Positions 1 to 12,000 of a stretch of 64,000 nt of DNA are shown in pieces; the stretch's first letter is position 1; each line of letters starts with the position of its first letter. The translations under genes were made by a program, and so were the position numbers. The notes under the pieces were generated by a model that had not been told where the DNA came from, made no database searches, and was given only the letters and a program-made list of their open reading frames with translations. The stretch is from DATDFB01 sp035276475 (GTDB lineage: Bacteria; Acidobacteriota; Thermoanaerobaculia; Gp7-AA8), in the NCBI GenBank assembly GCA_035276475.1, contig DATELQ010000069.1, positions 28,010-92,009 on the forward strand. Direction: 5' to 3'.

Positions 1-3000
1 CAGGTAGACGGTCTCGAGGAGCTTGCCGGTCGTGACCGGCGGCGCGTTCGCAGCGACGAGCGCCTGCGGCGGGCGGATGGTGTCGGCCGGGATCGTGCCG
101 AAGCGGCCGAAGACGCGGTACTTCGCTCCGAGGTATTTGTAGTGGCCGGCGGAGTCGAAGATCGACTGCGTCGAGCCGGCCGCCGTCACCTCGGGACGCA
201 CCGCGAGGTAGCGGCCGTTCGTGTAGATCTCGAAGAAATCGGTGTTGCGCTGCTTGTTCTGCAGGAACTGCGGGAGCGCGCAGGAGAAGCAGCCGTCGTC
301 CTCGCCGGCGCGCGGCGCGGTGTACTGGCTGCTGGCGCGCGGGTCGGCGATGGCCACGACCCACGGCGAGACGAATTTGTTGAAGCCCTTCTGCAGGCGG
401 AGCGTAGCGATGTTCGGGTAGCTGTCGCCGATGACGCGGCGGAGGACGAAGCCGGTCGTGCCGCGGTTCTCCTGCGGCGATGACGCCGTGCGGAACTGGC
501 GGATGTGCGACGGCGGTAGCGGCTCGCGGGTCTGCTCGGTGACGGCGCCGGCGACGCGCTCGCTCTCGATGGCGATGCGGGGCTGAGGCACGAGGTCGGT
601 GATCTTGCCGGGGAGCGAGGTCTCGATGCGGAACGCCCCCATGGAAGCGTTCTCGCGGCAGCTCGTCGGGATGGCGTTGTCGAGCGTCGGATTCGTGCAG
701 GGCGGCAACGCGGCGATGGCCGCGGCGGTGGCGGCGTTCGGGGCGATGCCGAGCGGCACGACGGCGTTGACGGACGTCAACTTCCCGCCGCCGAGGTTCA
801 CCATCATGGTGATGCGTGGATCGATGGCGGAGAGGATGCGCAGGGAGTTCTGCAGCAGCGCGCCGTCGTAGAGCAGGCCGGTCTCGGGATCGGCGACCGG
901 CGCGAGCGTCGTCACGCCGAACCAGTTGCCGTCGGCGTCCTTCAAGCGCTCGGAGACCCACACCACGCGCGGGTCGTTGTTGCCGAACTTGTAGGGCTCG
1001 GCCGGATCGGGACCGCCCCGGAGCGCGGCGGCAACGGTCGGGAAGAGCTTCGCGCAGCCGCCGCAGTTCCACGGCGCGCCGGTGACGTCGACGCGCGGCG
1101 CCCCGCTCTCGTCGACGTGGGAGAGGTCGATCAGCACCGCCTTCCCCATGCCGTCGATGGCCGTCGCGTAGTTGTTGCCGATGTTGCGGACGGCGAACGC
1201 GCCGCGCTCCAGCCAGATGACGTCGACGAGGTTCGGGCTCGGATGCGTGACGTCGAAGACGAGGATGCCGTACTGGCCGCCGGAGACGAGGACGTAGCTC
1301 TTGTTGGCGCGGTCGAAGCGGCTGATGGAGTTGAAGCGGCGGATGAAGAACCGGCCGCCGGCGCGGACGATCTGGCGGATCGCGGCGAGCTCCGGCAGGC
1401 CGTTCGGCTCGATGAGCTGATAGAAGAAGTGCGAGACGTCGCCGCCCAAGGGGACGGCCGACGTGGTGTTGTCGCCGTTGCTCTCGATGCTGTTGCCGAG
1501 CGGCGTGGCGTCGACGACCATGATCCCTTCCGCCGGCACGAGGGCGAAGGCGTGGATGGTCGGGCTGCCGACGGTGCCGGCGGCAACGCTGTCGACGGTG
1601 ACGGCGGCGTCGGGCGAGAAGGTCAGCTGCTCGTTCGCCGAGGTGAGGGCGATCTGCGTGGCGACGTCGGCGTACTTCGGCACCGGAGTCGTCGGCCACT
1701 GCTTGATCAGCGAGTTCGACTCGATGGCGTTGAGGTCGTAGACGCCGATGCCGTAGCCGAAGTGCGACACGACGCCGTACGTGGCCATGTTGCGCTCGAT
1801 GACGAGCGTGTCGCCGGGGCGCACGAGGACGTCGTCGAAGTTGACGGACCCGCCGTTCGGGCCGGCGGCCGGTCCGGCCAGGCTGTCCTGCGACCAGCGG
1901 AGGCCCGCGGTGACGTTGCGGATGCTGATGCGCTGTTTGAGGTACGGGAAGCCGTCGCGGACGTGGGTGATGGGGTTGTACGTGCCGCCGCTGGTCGGCA
2001 CGGTGAAGTGATAACGAGTGAACTCGTCGAGCGGACTCGGCGAGCTGCCGCCGGTGACGCCGAGGGTGTTGCCGCTTTGGAGAGCCTTGTCGAGATCGGC
2101 GCTCGACGTCGGCCCCGCGTTCGCGGTGAGGGTCAGCGAGTCATCCTGCAGGACGAGCTGCATCTTCCGCGGCGTGGCCTCGGGGCGATCCGAGAGAATC
2201 GTCGTGCTGAGGCCCGTGTCGAGGCCGACCGTCGCGCCGGGACGCCACGACACAGTGCCGCCGGCGAACGGCTCGACGATCGGGATCGTCCCCGACCCGC
2301 TCGGTGTCGCGTTCGCAAAGGCTTCGGTGCGGAACGTGCGCACGACGCCGAACATCGACGTCAGCGCCGTCGTCCAGACGCGGCCGTGCTTGTCGACTTC
2401 CACCGCCCACGCGGCGCCGGGGATCGGCGGCACGACGCCGGGCGGGTCGGGCGTGCCGTCGGGAATGGCCACGCCGCGGCCGATCGGGGTCGCGGTGTCG
2501 AGGCGGCCGGCGTCGCCGGCGTCGTACGCGAGGAGGCCGCCCTCCTGCGCCGAGACGAAGAGCAGGTTGCCGTCGAGCGCGAGGTCGCGGACGGTTCCCT
2601 TGGCGAGCTTGACCGCCGCGTCGAGGACGTCGCCGGCCGGCTTGCGCGTGGAGAAGTAGAGGTAGACGTCGTCGCCGATCTGCGTGCCCGCGGCCGGCGA
2701 TCCGAGGGTGAGGCCGGAGCTGCCGCCGAAGTCGTGGGCGAGCGACTTGTCGAGGCGGAGGCGGTACTCCGTCCCGGTCTCGAGCGGCGCGTTGAGCTGC
2801 ACGCGGCGGTTGCCGGAGTCGGCGAGGATCGAGACCACGCCGCCGAGGGGACGCCAGTCGGGCGCCGGGTTCGGCGAGTTCGTCGTAGGAGTCTCTCCGA
2901 AGTTCCGCTCCAGCTTGATGTACTGCGCGAGGTGGTCGGCGGCGGGGGTGTTCGTCGGAACGAACAGCGCCTCGTTGAAGACGACGGAGAGCTCGGCGCG

Positions 3001-6000
3001 CGGCTCGACCGGCTCCGAGCCGGTCATGATGATGATGCGGTCGCCGGCCTTCACGGCAATGCTCAGCGACGAGCCGCCGTCGGGCCGCAGATCGCCGTTG
3101 CGCGTGTTCAGCGCCTGCAGATGCGGCCTCGGATACACAGCGGCACCGGTAAGCGAGATCGCGGCGTTCCCCTGATCGGACGTCAACCCCCACGGCATGT
3201 CGATCTTGACGCCCGGCATCGGCGAGAAGTGGTCGACGCCGCGCGGGATGTCGACGACCTGCACGACGAACGGCGAGCCGTACACCGGGTACGGGCCGAC
3301 CGTGTCGTTCTGCAGCGGCGGGATGCCCGCGGCCTGTCCCGGCGGCGCGACGGGCGGGCCGTCGTACGTGCGCGAGAACATCTTGATGCCGGTGGCGGCG
3401 TCGACGGCGTCGACGGTGAACGGCGATCCCGACTTGACCGGCATGACCACGCGCCCATGTCCCGCGGTCACGTAGAGCTGCGAGACGAAGAGCGAGTGGT
3501 AGGCATCCCAGAAGAGGTTGAGGTTCGACTGGATGTCGTTGACGTAGACGAAGGCGGCGGGCGTGCCGCCGGTGCCGAGGTCCGTGACGGCGTACTTGCC
3601 GCTGGCGATGACGTGGAGGAGGTATTGGCGCACGCCGGCGCTGACGAGCGCGGTCGCCGCAGCGCCGGTTCCGCCGCCGCCGCTGAACTCGACGGTCGGC
3701 ACGGACGCGTAGTTGGTGCCGTGGTTGGTGACGTTGACCGAGGTGACGGTGCCGCTGCTCATGACGGCGCTGGCCGTCGCGCCGTTGCCGCCGCCGGTGA
3801 GGGTGATCGACGGCGCGCTGGTGTAGCCGGCGCCGCGGTCGTCGATGGTGATGGCCGTGACGGTGCCGCCGAGGGTGGCGGTCGCGGTGGCGCCGCTGCC
3901 GCCGCCGCCATTGAAGACGATGCTCGGCACGCTGGTGAAGCCGGAGCCGCTGTTCGCGAGCGTGACGGAGGTGACGGCGCCGCCGCTGACGTTGGCCGTC
4001 GCCGAGGCGCCGGTGCCTCCGCCGCCGACGAAGCTGACGGTCGGCGCGCTCGTGTAGCCGCTGCCGCCGGCGCCCAATTGAATGTTGGCGATGCCGACGT
4101 TGATCTTGGCGGTGGCGCGAGCGTCGCGCGTCGGCTGGCCGCCGCCGCTGAAGCTGACGGTGGGGGCGCTGGTGTAGCCGGTGCCGCCGTTGGTGACGGT
4201 GATGGAGTCGAGCAGCACGTTGATGACCGCCTCGGCCGTCGCGCCGCTCCCGCCGCCGCCGGTGATCTTGACCGTGGGCGTGCTCGTGTAGTCCTTGCCG
4301 CCGTTGGTGACGGTGATGGCCGTGACGCCGCCGCCGTTGGCGGTGAGGACCTCGTTTGGCTTGGTGTTCTTCGACGTCGCGGACATGACGCGGAGGTGAC
4401 TCGCGGCGCCGCCGATGTCGCGCGTGGTGAACTTGTTGCCGTCGACGCTGATCAAATCGTCGATCTCGACGCGCGGCCCCTGGCTGGTCTGGCCGAGGCG
4501 CCCGAGAGCGAAGGTGCGGCCGGTCGTGGTCGTGCCTTGCGGAATCGGGAGGTCGAGGTCGAGCGGCTTCTTCGCTTGGCCGTCGAACGACAGCGTGACG
4601 CCGCCGAAGTAGCCGAGCTCCGCGTCGATCGACGGGACGTCGGCGAAGTCGCTCTGCGGCGCGGCGCTCATCTGCACGACCGTCGGCACGTCGAACGCGC
4701 CGGCCGGCACGGTGACGCTGACGGACAGCGGCGGCGGCGCGGTGAACGTGGCGGTCTTGTTCGGCGCGGCCAGGAAGCCGTTGCCGTCGACCGTGACGAA
4801 GGTGAGCGGGAGGACGGCCACGACGGCGCTGCTCGTGGCATCGACGATCTGCAGGTCGACGGCGTCGAGCATGTCGAGGCGGTCGTCCGTCGCGCCGCCG
4901 CCGGCAGTGAAGGTGAACGAGCCGTCCGACGCGGCGTTCTTCTGGTAGCGGACAATGAAGTCGTGCCCTTCGCGCACGAGCACGGCGTTGTCGCCGGCCG
5001 GAATCGCGCCGGCCCGGCCGGTAACGGTGGAGATGCCGTTGACCGGGATCGTGATGGTGATGAGCTCGGGGTGGATCTGCGAATTCGCCGGCGGCGCAGC
5101 CTGCGTCGTGAAGTATGAGACGACGGTGCGGCCGAGCGGCGCCCCCGCGGTGCTGCGGATGGTCGGCTGCACGGAGACGGCGAAGCGCGAGCCGGAGGCG
5201 AGCGGCGCCGACGGCGTGAAGGTGACGCTGCTGCCGACGGAGTCGATCGAGCCGCCGACGGCCGTATTCGTCGTGACGTTGTTGACGATGATGCCGAGGT
5301 CAATGGAGTTGCGGTCGATCGGAAGATTGAACGTCGCGGTGATGACCTGCGCCGTCGCCGCGACCTCGTCGTTGTTCCCCGGCGTGATGCCGTTGAGCTG
5401 CAGCGGCTGCGGCGTGAGCACGAGATCGCCGAACGGCACGAACACATCGGGCGCGGGGCTCGACGCGGCGACGACGACCTGGCCGTCGCCCAACGCGACG
5501 GTGTGCGGCCGCAGCGAGAACGGCGAGGCCGGCTGCGCCGCGACCGGCACGGTGAAGCCGCCGCCGATGCGCGCCACGTCGGCGACGTCGAGCGCCGGCG
5601 CGAAGCCGCTGCCGCTGCCCGACTGCACGAGCGCCGCGGCGATGGCGGGCCCGTTCGCCGAGGCGCGCACGGTGCCGTAGGCGTAGGCGATCGGCGCGTC
5701 GGCCGCGAGGAGGAGGTACTGCCCGTCGCGGATGATGCCGTCGAGCGGCACGACCGGGGCCGGAATGGCGGTGGTGAAGATCTTGACGCTTGGCGCCTGC
5801 GTCGCCGCGAGCGTGGTGGTGGCGGCGATGCGCAGCACCTTCCCATACGCAGTCTTCCCCAGCACCTCGGCAACGATGAGCTGCCGATTCGCCGTGGCGA
5901 ACTTCGTCTCATCAATGGTGAAGGTGCCGCGCATCGGCTTGAGCAGCGTGACCGGAATGGCGTCGGGCTTGCCGTCGCCGTCGATGTCGACGGGCGGCGC

Positions 6001-9000
6001 ATCCTCGGAACGCGTGAGCGCCACGGTGAACCCGCCGACGATGTGGAAGCCGGCGATGGCGCCGGTGTCGTGCGTCGGCGTGAGCGAGGCGTGGATCGGG
6101 TCGATGGTCGCGCCCGCAGGCAGATCGATGGAGATGGTGTCGTCGCCCGGAATGCGCCCCCCCTCGGAACCGAGGAGCGCGCCGCGGTCGATGCGGCCGG
6201 GGTAATCGACGATGTGGACGTGGTCGGCGCCGTCGCGCAGCGTGACCTTCGCGGCGTCGGTGGTCGGCGCGAGGTGGAAGACGGACGTGGCGGCGCTGCC
6301 GTCGAAGTTGCGGTAGAGCAGGAGGTCGGTGGCGAACGGCGGATCGATGCGCACGCTGCCGTCGGCGAGGTTGAGCAGCTCATCGATGTAGGCCTGCACT
6401 GCGGTGCCCGAGGGGAACGTCTTCGTCGTGCCGTCGGTCCTCAGCGTGGCCACGCTGTGCTCGCTCGGCGCGACCGTCGGCTTGTCGAAGTTGAGCGTGC
6501 CGTTCGGCATGCGGCAGGTGTCGGGCGTGACGCTGCACGGATTGGCGACGCCTTGCAGCACCGCGCCGGTGCGCGGCGCGGCCGGCTTCACGAGGTTCGC
6601 GGCCTTGTCGCCGTAGACGAGCGCGTAGTTGCCGGCGGTGCTGATGTCGGCGGTGACGCGCTTGACGTTCGGATCGCTCGTGTCGGCGATGGTGGCGACG
6701 GCGACGAGGGTGCGCCATTCGTCGCGCACGTCGTCGTACTGCACGACGGCGAGGGTCTGCGATGCCGCGGCGATGGCAGCGGCGTCGGCGGCGCTGATGT
6801 CGAAGGAGAGCTTCGACGCGGAGAGCGGCGCGGCCGGCGTGGCGGCGCTGTCGTCGACGACGACTTCGGCCGCGGCGTACGGCGACCAGCCGAGCGGCAG
6901 CAGTCCTGCGAGCGACTGCCCGCCGAGGGAGGTGGCGGCGACGGTGTGCGCGCTGGTGAGCGACGCGGCCGGAACGGTGAGCGTGACGCGCTTCGTGACC
7001 GGGGTGTCGCCGCCCTGCGGCGGGAGCGTGAGGTCCGTGCCGCCCGGCTTCGACGGGCCGCGCTGGGTGAGGCGGATGTCGATCGGCGTGACGCCGGTGC
7101 CGGCGGGGATGACGATCTGCCGCCACACCTTCGTGTACCCAGGCGCCGTCACCTCGATCGTATACGCGCCCTCGGCCAGTCCACGCGTATAGCGGCCGTG
7201 ATCGAAAGTGACGGTGCTGATGTTGCCGGGATTGATGACGACCGAGGCGCCGATGAGCGGCCGGCCGGTGCTCGCGTCGTACACGGCACCGGCGACGTAC
7301 GAAGACCCGAGCGGTGTCTGCGAATCGGCGGGGAAGCTGGTGGTGAAGTCGGCGGCGAGGGCGGTGCCGCCGGGCGTGGCTGCGCTCTTCGTCACCGTCA
7401 GCGTGAGGGAGGGCGTGAGGTCCGCGGTGTAGACGACGGTGGCGATCTTGTTCGCCGCGTCCATCGTCACCGTGCCGCTGAACGCCGAGGAGCCGGCGGC
7501 GGCGAGCTGGATCGTGCCGCTCGCGCCGGCGGTGAGCGTGGCCGGATTCATGGCCGTTGAGAACTGCACGGTGAGCGTCTTCGTGGCGCGATTGAGATTC
7601 GCGGCCACGACCTGCGGCGCCGAGCAGTTGATGTTGAACTGCACGTCCGTCTCGGGCGAGGCCGTGCCGTCGCCGCCGAGCTCCACGACGCGCGCGACGT
7701 GGAAGCCGGGCTGACCGGAGAAGCCGACGGTGGCGGTGAAGCTGCGGTCGGCCGCGGCGGTGACGGTGGTCGGCGAGCCGTCGACGTCGATGCGGATGCG
7801 GGCGCCGGCGGCGCTGGCGGTGCCGGTCAGCTTCGCGGTGGTGATGCAGCCGCCCGTGACGTCGGCGGTGACGGTAGGGCCGGTGGCCGGGGCGCCGCCC
7901 GCGGTGGTGAAGCTGGTGGAGAACGACTGGGCGAGCGTGCCGCCGGCGAGGTCTTTGAGCGCCTGCGATACGCGCAGCGTGTAGTGGCGGCCCGGCAAGA
8001 GAGGCGCGTTCGGCGCGAAGCTGACGGCGTCGTTGTCGGTGAAGGGCGTGCCGGTGATCTGGGTGTTGGCGTCGTCGACGAGCGTGACGGCGTTCGTGAC
8101 GGTCGAACCGGCGATCGGATTGGAGAAGAGGATGACGGCGACGGCGCCGATGTCGACGCCGGCCGCGTTCGCGTCGGGGAAGGCCTGCTTCACCGTGAGC
8201 GGCGCGGCGAGGTGGACGACGCGGATCGAGTCGGTGGCGCTCGCGCCGGACGGCGTGGTGACGCGGGCGATGACGGGGAAGTTCACGCCGGTACCGGAGA
8301 ACGGCACGGTGGCGGTGAACTGCGCGCCGGTCAGCGTGGCCTGCACGCCGTTGACGAAGACGGTCGCGCCATCCTCGGCGGCGATCGTGCCGGTGATCGC
8401 GTCGGGCGCGGTGGCGGTGGACGGATAGAAGGTGTTGTCCTTCGGCGCGGTGATCGTGATCGACGGGCCGGGCGTCGGGAGGATGTCGACGGTCGCGGTG
8501 GTGGTGAGGCCGTAGCCGTTCGTGGCCGTGACGGTGATGGTGATGAGCGCGCTGCCGGAGAGCGTGGCCGTGCCCGAGAAGGTGCCGGTGGTGTCGCTCG
8601 TCGGCGTGGCCACGGCGGGGGCGCTGTGGCCGTTCGCGCTAATCACGATGCTATCGAGCTTCACATTCGAGTAGGTGCCGGTGACGTCGAGCGTCGTGGC
8701 GCTCGTCTGCGTCGACGGCAGCGGCGAGGTGATCGAGATCTTCGGCGCGGTGGTGTGGGCGACGACGTTGACGCTGGCCGCGCCGACGGCCCCGGCGCGG
8801 TTGCGGGCCCGCGCGGTGATGAGATTGAGGCCGTTGGCGAGCGAGACATCGGCGGCGAAGGTGTGGTCGGCGGCCGGCGTGAAGGCGGTGCCGTTGACGT
8901 CGCCGGAGATGGCGTCGGCGGAGACGGTGCCGGTGACGTGCGCGGTCGGCACGCCGACGCTGTCGCCGTTGTGCGGCGCAGTGATGGTGACGGTGGGCGC

Positions 9001-12000
9001 GGAGGTGACGCGGTAGTACGTCAGCGTGACGGGGGCGTCGCCGGTGGCGGTGCCGCTCGCATCGGCGCAGCGGATGGTGACGCTGTTCGTCCCCTCGGCG
9101 AGCTGCACGCTCTTGGCGAACGAGCCGCTGTCGAGCTGCGCGAGCTGGCCGTTGACGAGGATGTTCGTCGCCGTGGTGCGGCCGGTGATGGTGACGTTCT
9201 GCGCGAGGACGACGCTCTGGTCGGCGGGACTGAAGCCGCTCATCGAGCAGGCGCCGCTGCCGGCGCTCAGGGACCCTACGAAGAAGGTGAGGTCGACGCG
9301 CGTGCGGTTGCCGGCTTTGTCGGTGGCGGTGGCGGTGAGGGAGTGCCCGCCGTTGCCGAGCGCGGGGATCTGCGCGCCGGCGTCGATGCCGTCGATCGTC
9401 AGCGTGGTCGCCGGGGCGTCGCCGCTGTTGTCGCTGGCCTGTAACGCGATGGACGGCGCGGTGTCGAAGCGCTGCCCGGCCGCAAGCTCGCTGCCGTTGG
9501 CGTTCACGTGCAGCACCGGCGGCGTGAAGTCGGCGAGGACGTGCACGGTGACGGAGCGCTGCGTGCCCGCGATCGTGGCGGTGATGGCGTTGTCGCCCTC
9601 GTGCAGCGCGAAGTCGTCGAGGCGGAAGGCGCCGGCGGCGTTCGGCGTGACGGTGGTGCCGTTGACCGTGACGTTCGGTCCCGGCGTCAGCACCTGGCCG
9701 ATGACGACGGTGGTGGGGCGGTTGGTGCGCGTGCCGTCGCCGGGCGACGTCAGGACGATGCCGGGCTTGTTGCCGTCGTTGCGCGTGACGGTGACGATCG
9801 CGGTGGCGCTGTTGCCGGCGCGGTCGGTGGCGACGGCGGCGACGCTGTTCTCGCCGAAGTCGAGGTTGACGGTGGCGGTGTAGTTGCCGTCCGCCCCCTT
9901 CACGGCGTTGACGCCGTTGACGTTCACGGTGGCGACGTCGGTCGCGGTCGTGCTGACGGTGACGGTTGTCGTGGCGGTGGCGACGGTCGCGCCGTCCGCG
10001 GGCGCGGTGACGTGGACGTCGGGCGGGGTCTTGTCGATGGTGAAGGTGACGGTGGCCTTCGGCGAGACGTGGCCGTGGCGGTCATCCGCCGTCGCTTCCA
10101 TCGCGTAGGTCTTGTCGGCGCTCTGCGTCGCCGGCGCGGGATACGGCTGGCCGTCGAGCTTCGCGTCGATCGAGGCGTTCGGATCGCTGGAGCGGACGAC
10201 GGGCGTGACGTTGCGGTTGAAGAGCGCGCCGTTCGGGATCGGCACGCCGCTGTCGTCGATCTCGACGGCCGGCGCAGTGGTCTTGAGGGTGAAGGAGTAC
10301 GGCACGCGCCGCACGTTCCCGGCGTTGTCGGTGAGGACGAGGACGAAGTTGTTCGCCCCTTCGACGAGCGGAACGTGGAAGGTGAATGCGGTGCCGCTGA
10401 CGGTCGCGGCGGCGCCGCCGTCGAACGCGGCCGACTGCAGGTCGGCTTCGCGGACCGTGCCGGTGATGGCCTTCGAGGCGTCGGCGGTGACGCTGCCGTC
10501 CGCGGGGTCGATGGAGACGAGCTCCGGCGCGTTCGTGTCAATAGTGAACGGCACGCTGATGCTCGTCGCGTTGCCGGCGCAGTCCTGCGCGTTGGCCACG
10601 ATGGTGTAGCTGCCGTCGCTCGGGATGACGGTGCCGGCGGTGTACGCGGCGCCGCTGAGCGAGAGCGTGACGGCGGTGTTCGCATCGGCGTCGGTGACGC
10701 GCGCGGTGATGCCGACGGCGTGGTTGATCGCGCCGCCGCTGAACGGCGAGCCGTTGGCGAGGAGCTGGATGGTGGGCTTGGTGCGGTCGACGATCGTCGA
10801 CACGGAGACGACGGCGCTGTGGCCGACGCTGTCGTTCGCCGTGGCCACGACGGTGACGCTCCCCTCCCCCACCGGCTGCAGCGACGCGCTCCAGGTGCCG
10901 TCGGCGGCGATCGGCGCGCTGGCGGTGACGTTGCCCGGGTTCAGCACGAGCGCGACGGAGCCCGCGGGATGCGTGTCGCTCACGCGGCCGGAGACGTTGA
11001 GCGCCGCGGCGTTCGTGCACGCCGGCAGCGCGTTGACGACGAGCTGCGGCGCGCGCGAGTCGACGTCGATGGTGACCGAGGCGCTGCCTTTGTTCCCCGC
11101 CGGATCGGTTCCTTCGATCGCAATCGTGTTCGGCCCCTCGGCGAGCGAGATCGTCGCAGTGAAGGTCTTCGCCGTCGTATCGACCGTCGCGGCGATTCCG
11201 TTCACGGTCACGCTCGTGGCGTCGTCGGAGCCGCCGGTGACGACGACCTGCGGCGCGGTGAGCACCGCGTTCGCCGCCGGCGTCGTAATCGTTAGCGCCG
11301 GCTTCTGCGTGTCGATGTTGAGGACGACGGTCGCCGGCGCGCTGTTGTTGCCGGCCTTGTCGACCGCGGTGGCGGTGATGGTCTGTCCCGCGCCGTCGTG
11401 ATCGATCGTGGCCGCCGGTGGGCAGGTGTCGATGCCGCTCAGCGTATCGCTGCAGGTGTAGGTGATGGTGACGGCGGTATTGTTCCAGCCGTTCGCGTTC
11501 GCCTGCGGGCTGACCGACGCATGGATCTCCGGCGGCGTCAGGTCGACGGTGAGGGTCGCATTGAGCGTGCTCGACCCGCCGAGGTTGGTGCCGACGATGG
11601 TCAGCGCGTGCGCCCCCTCGGCGCCGAGGTTGAAGCCCTGCACGGTCCAATGGCCATTGGAGACGGTCGCCGGCGTGCCGTTCACGGTGACGCTCGTGGC
11701 GTTGCCGCTGCCGCCGGCGAGATCGACGGTGCTGGTGTTGACGAAGGAATCGGGCGCCGGCAGCGTCAGGGAGAGGACCGGCTTCGGCACGGTCACCACC
11801 GACACGTGGGCCGAGGCGGTGTTGGCGACGGCGTTCGTGGCGACGGCGGTGATCGTCACCGGCGAGGCGATGCCGGAGAGATCGAGCGTCGCCTGCCACA
11901 GGCCGTTGGCGCCGACGGTGGCCGGCTGCCCATTGACGGTCACGGTGACGGGGCTGATGTCGCTGACGTTGCCGAGGACGGCGACGTGCGCCGGATCGGA

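Noticed and set aside
1117..5118. Plus-strand frame of 1,333 codons
   Set aside because: It is antisense to the second giant gene. The translation is an Arg/Ala/Val/Asp-rich low-complexity string with no domain, produced by GC-rich codons of the true strand.
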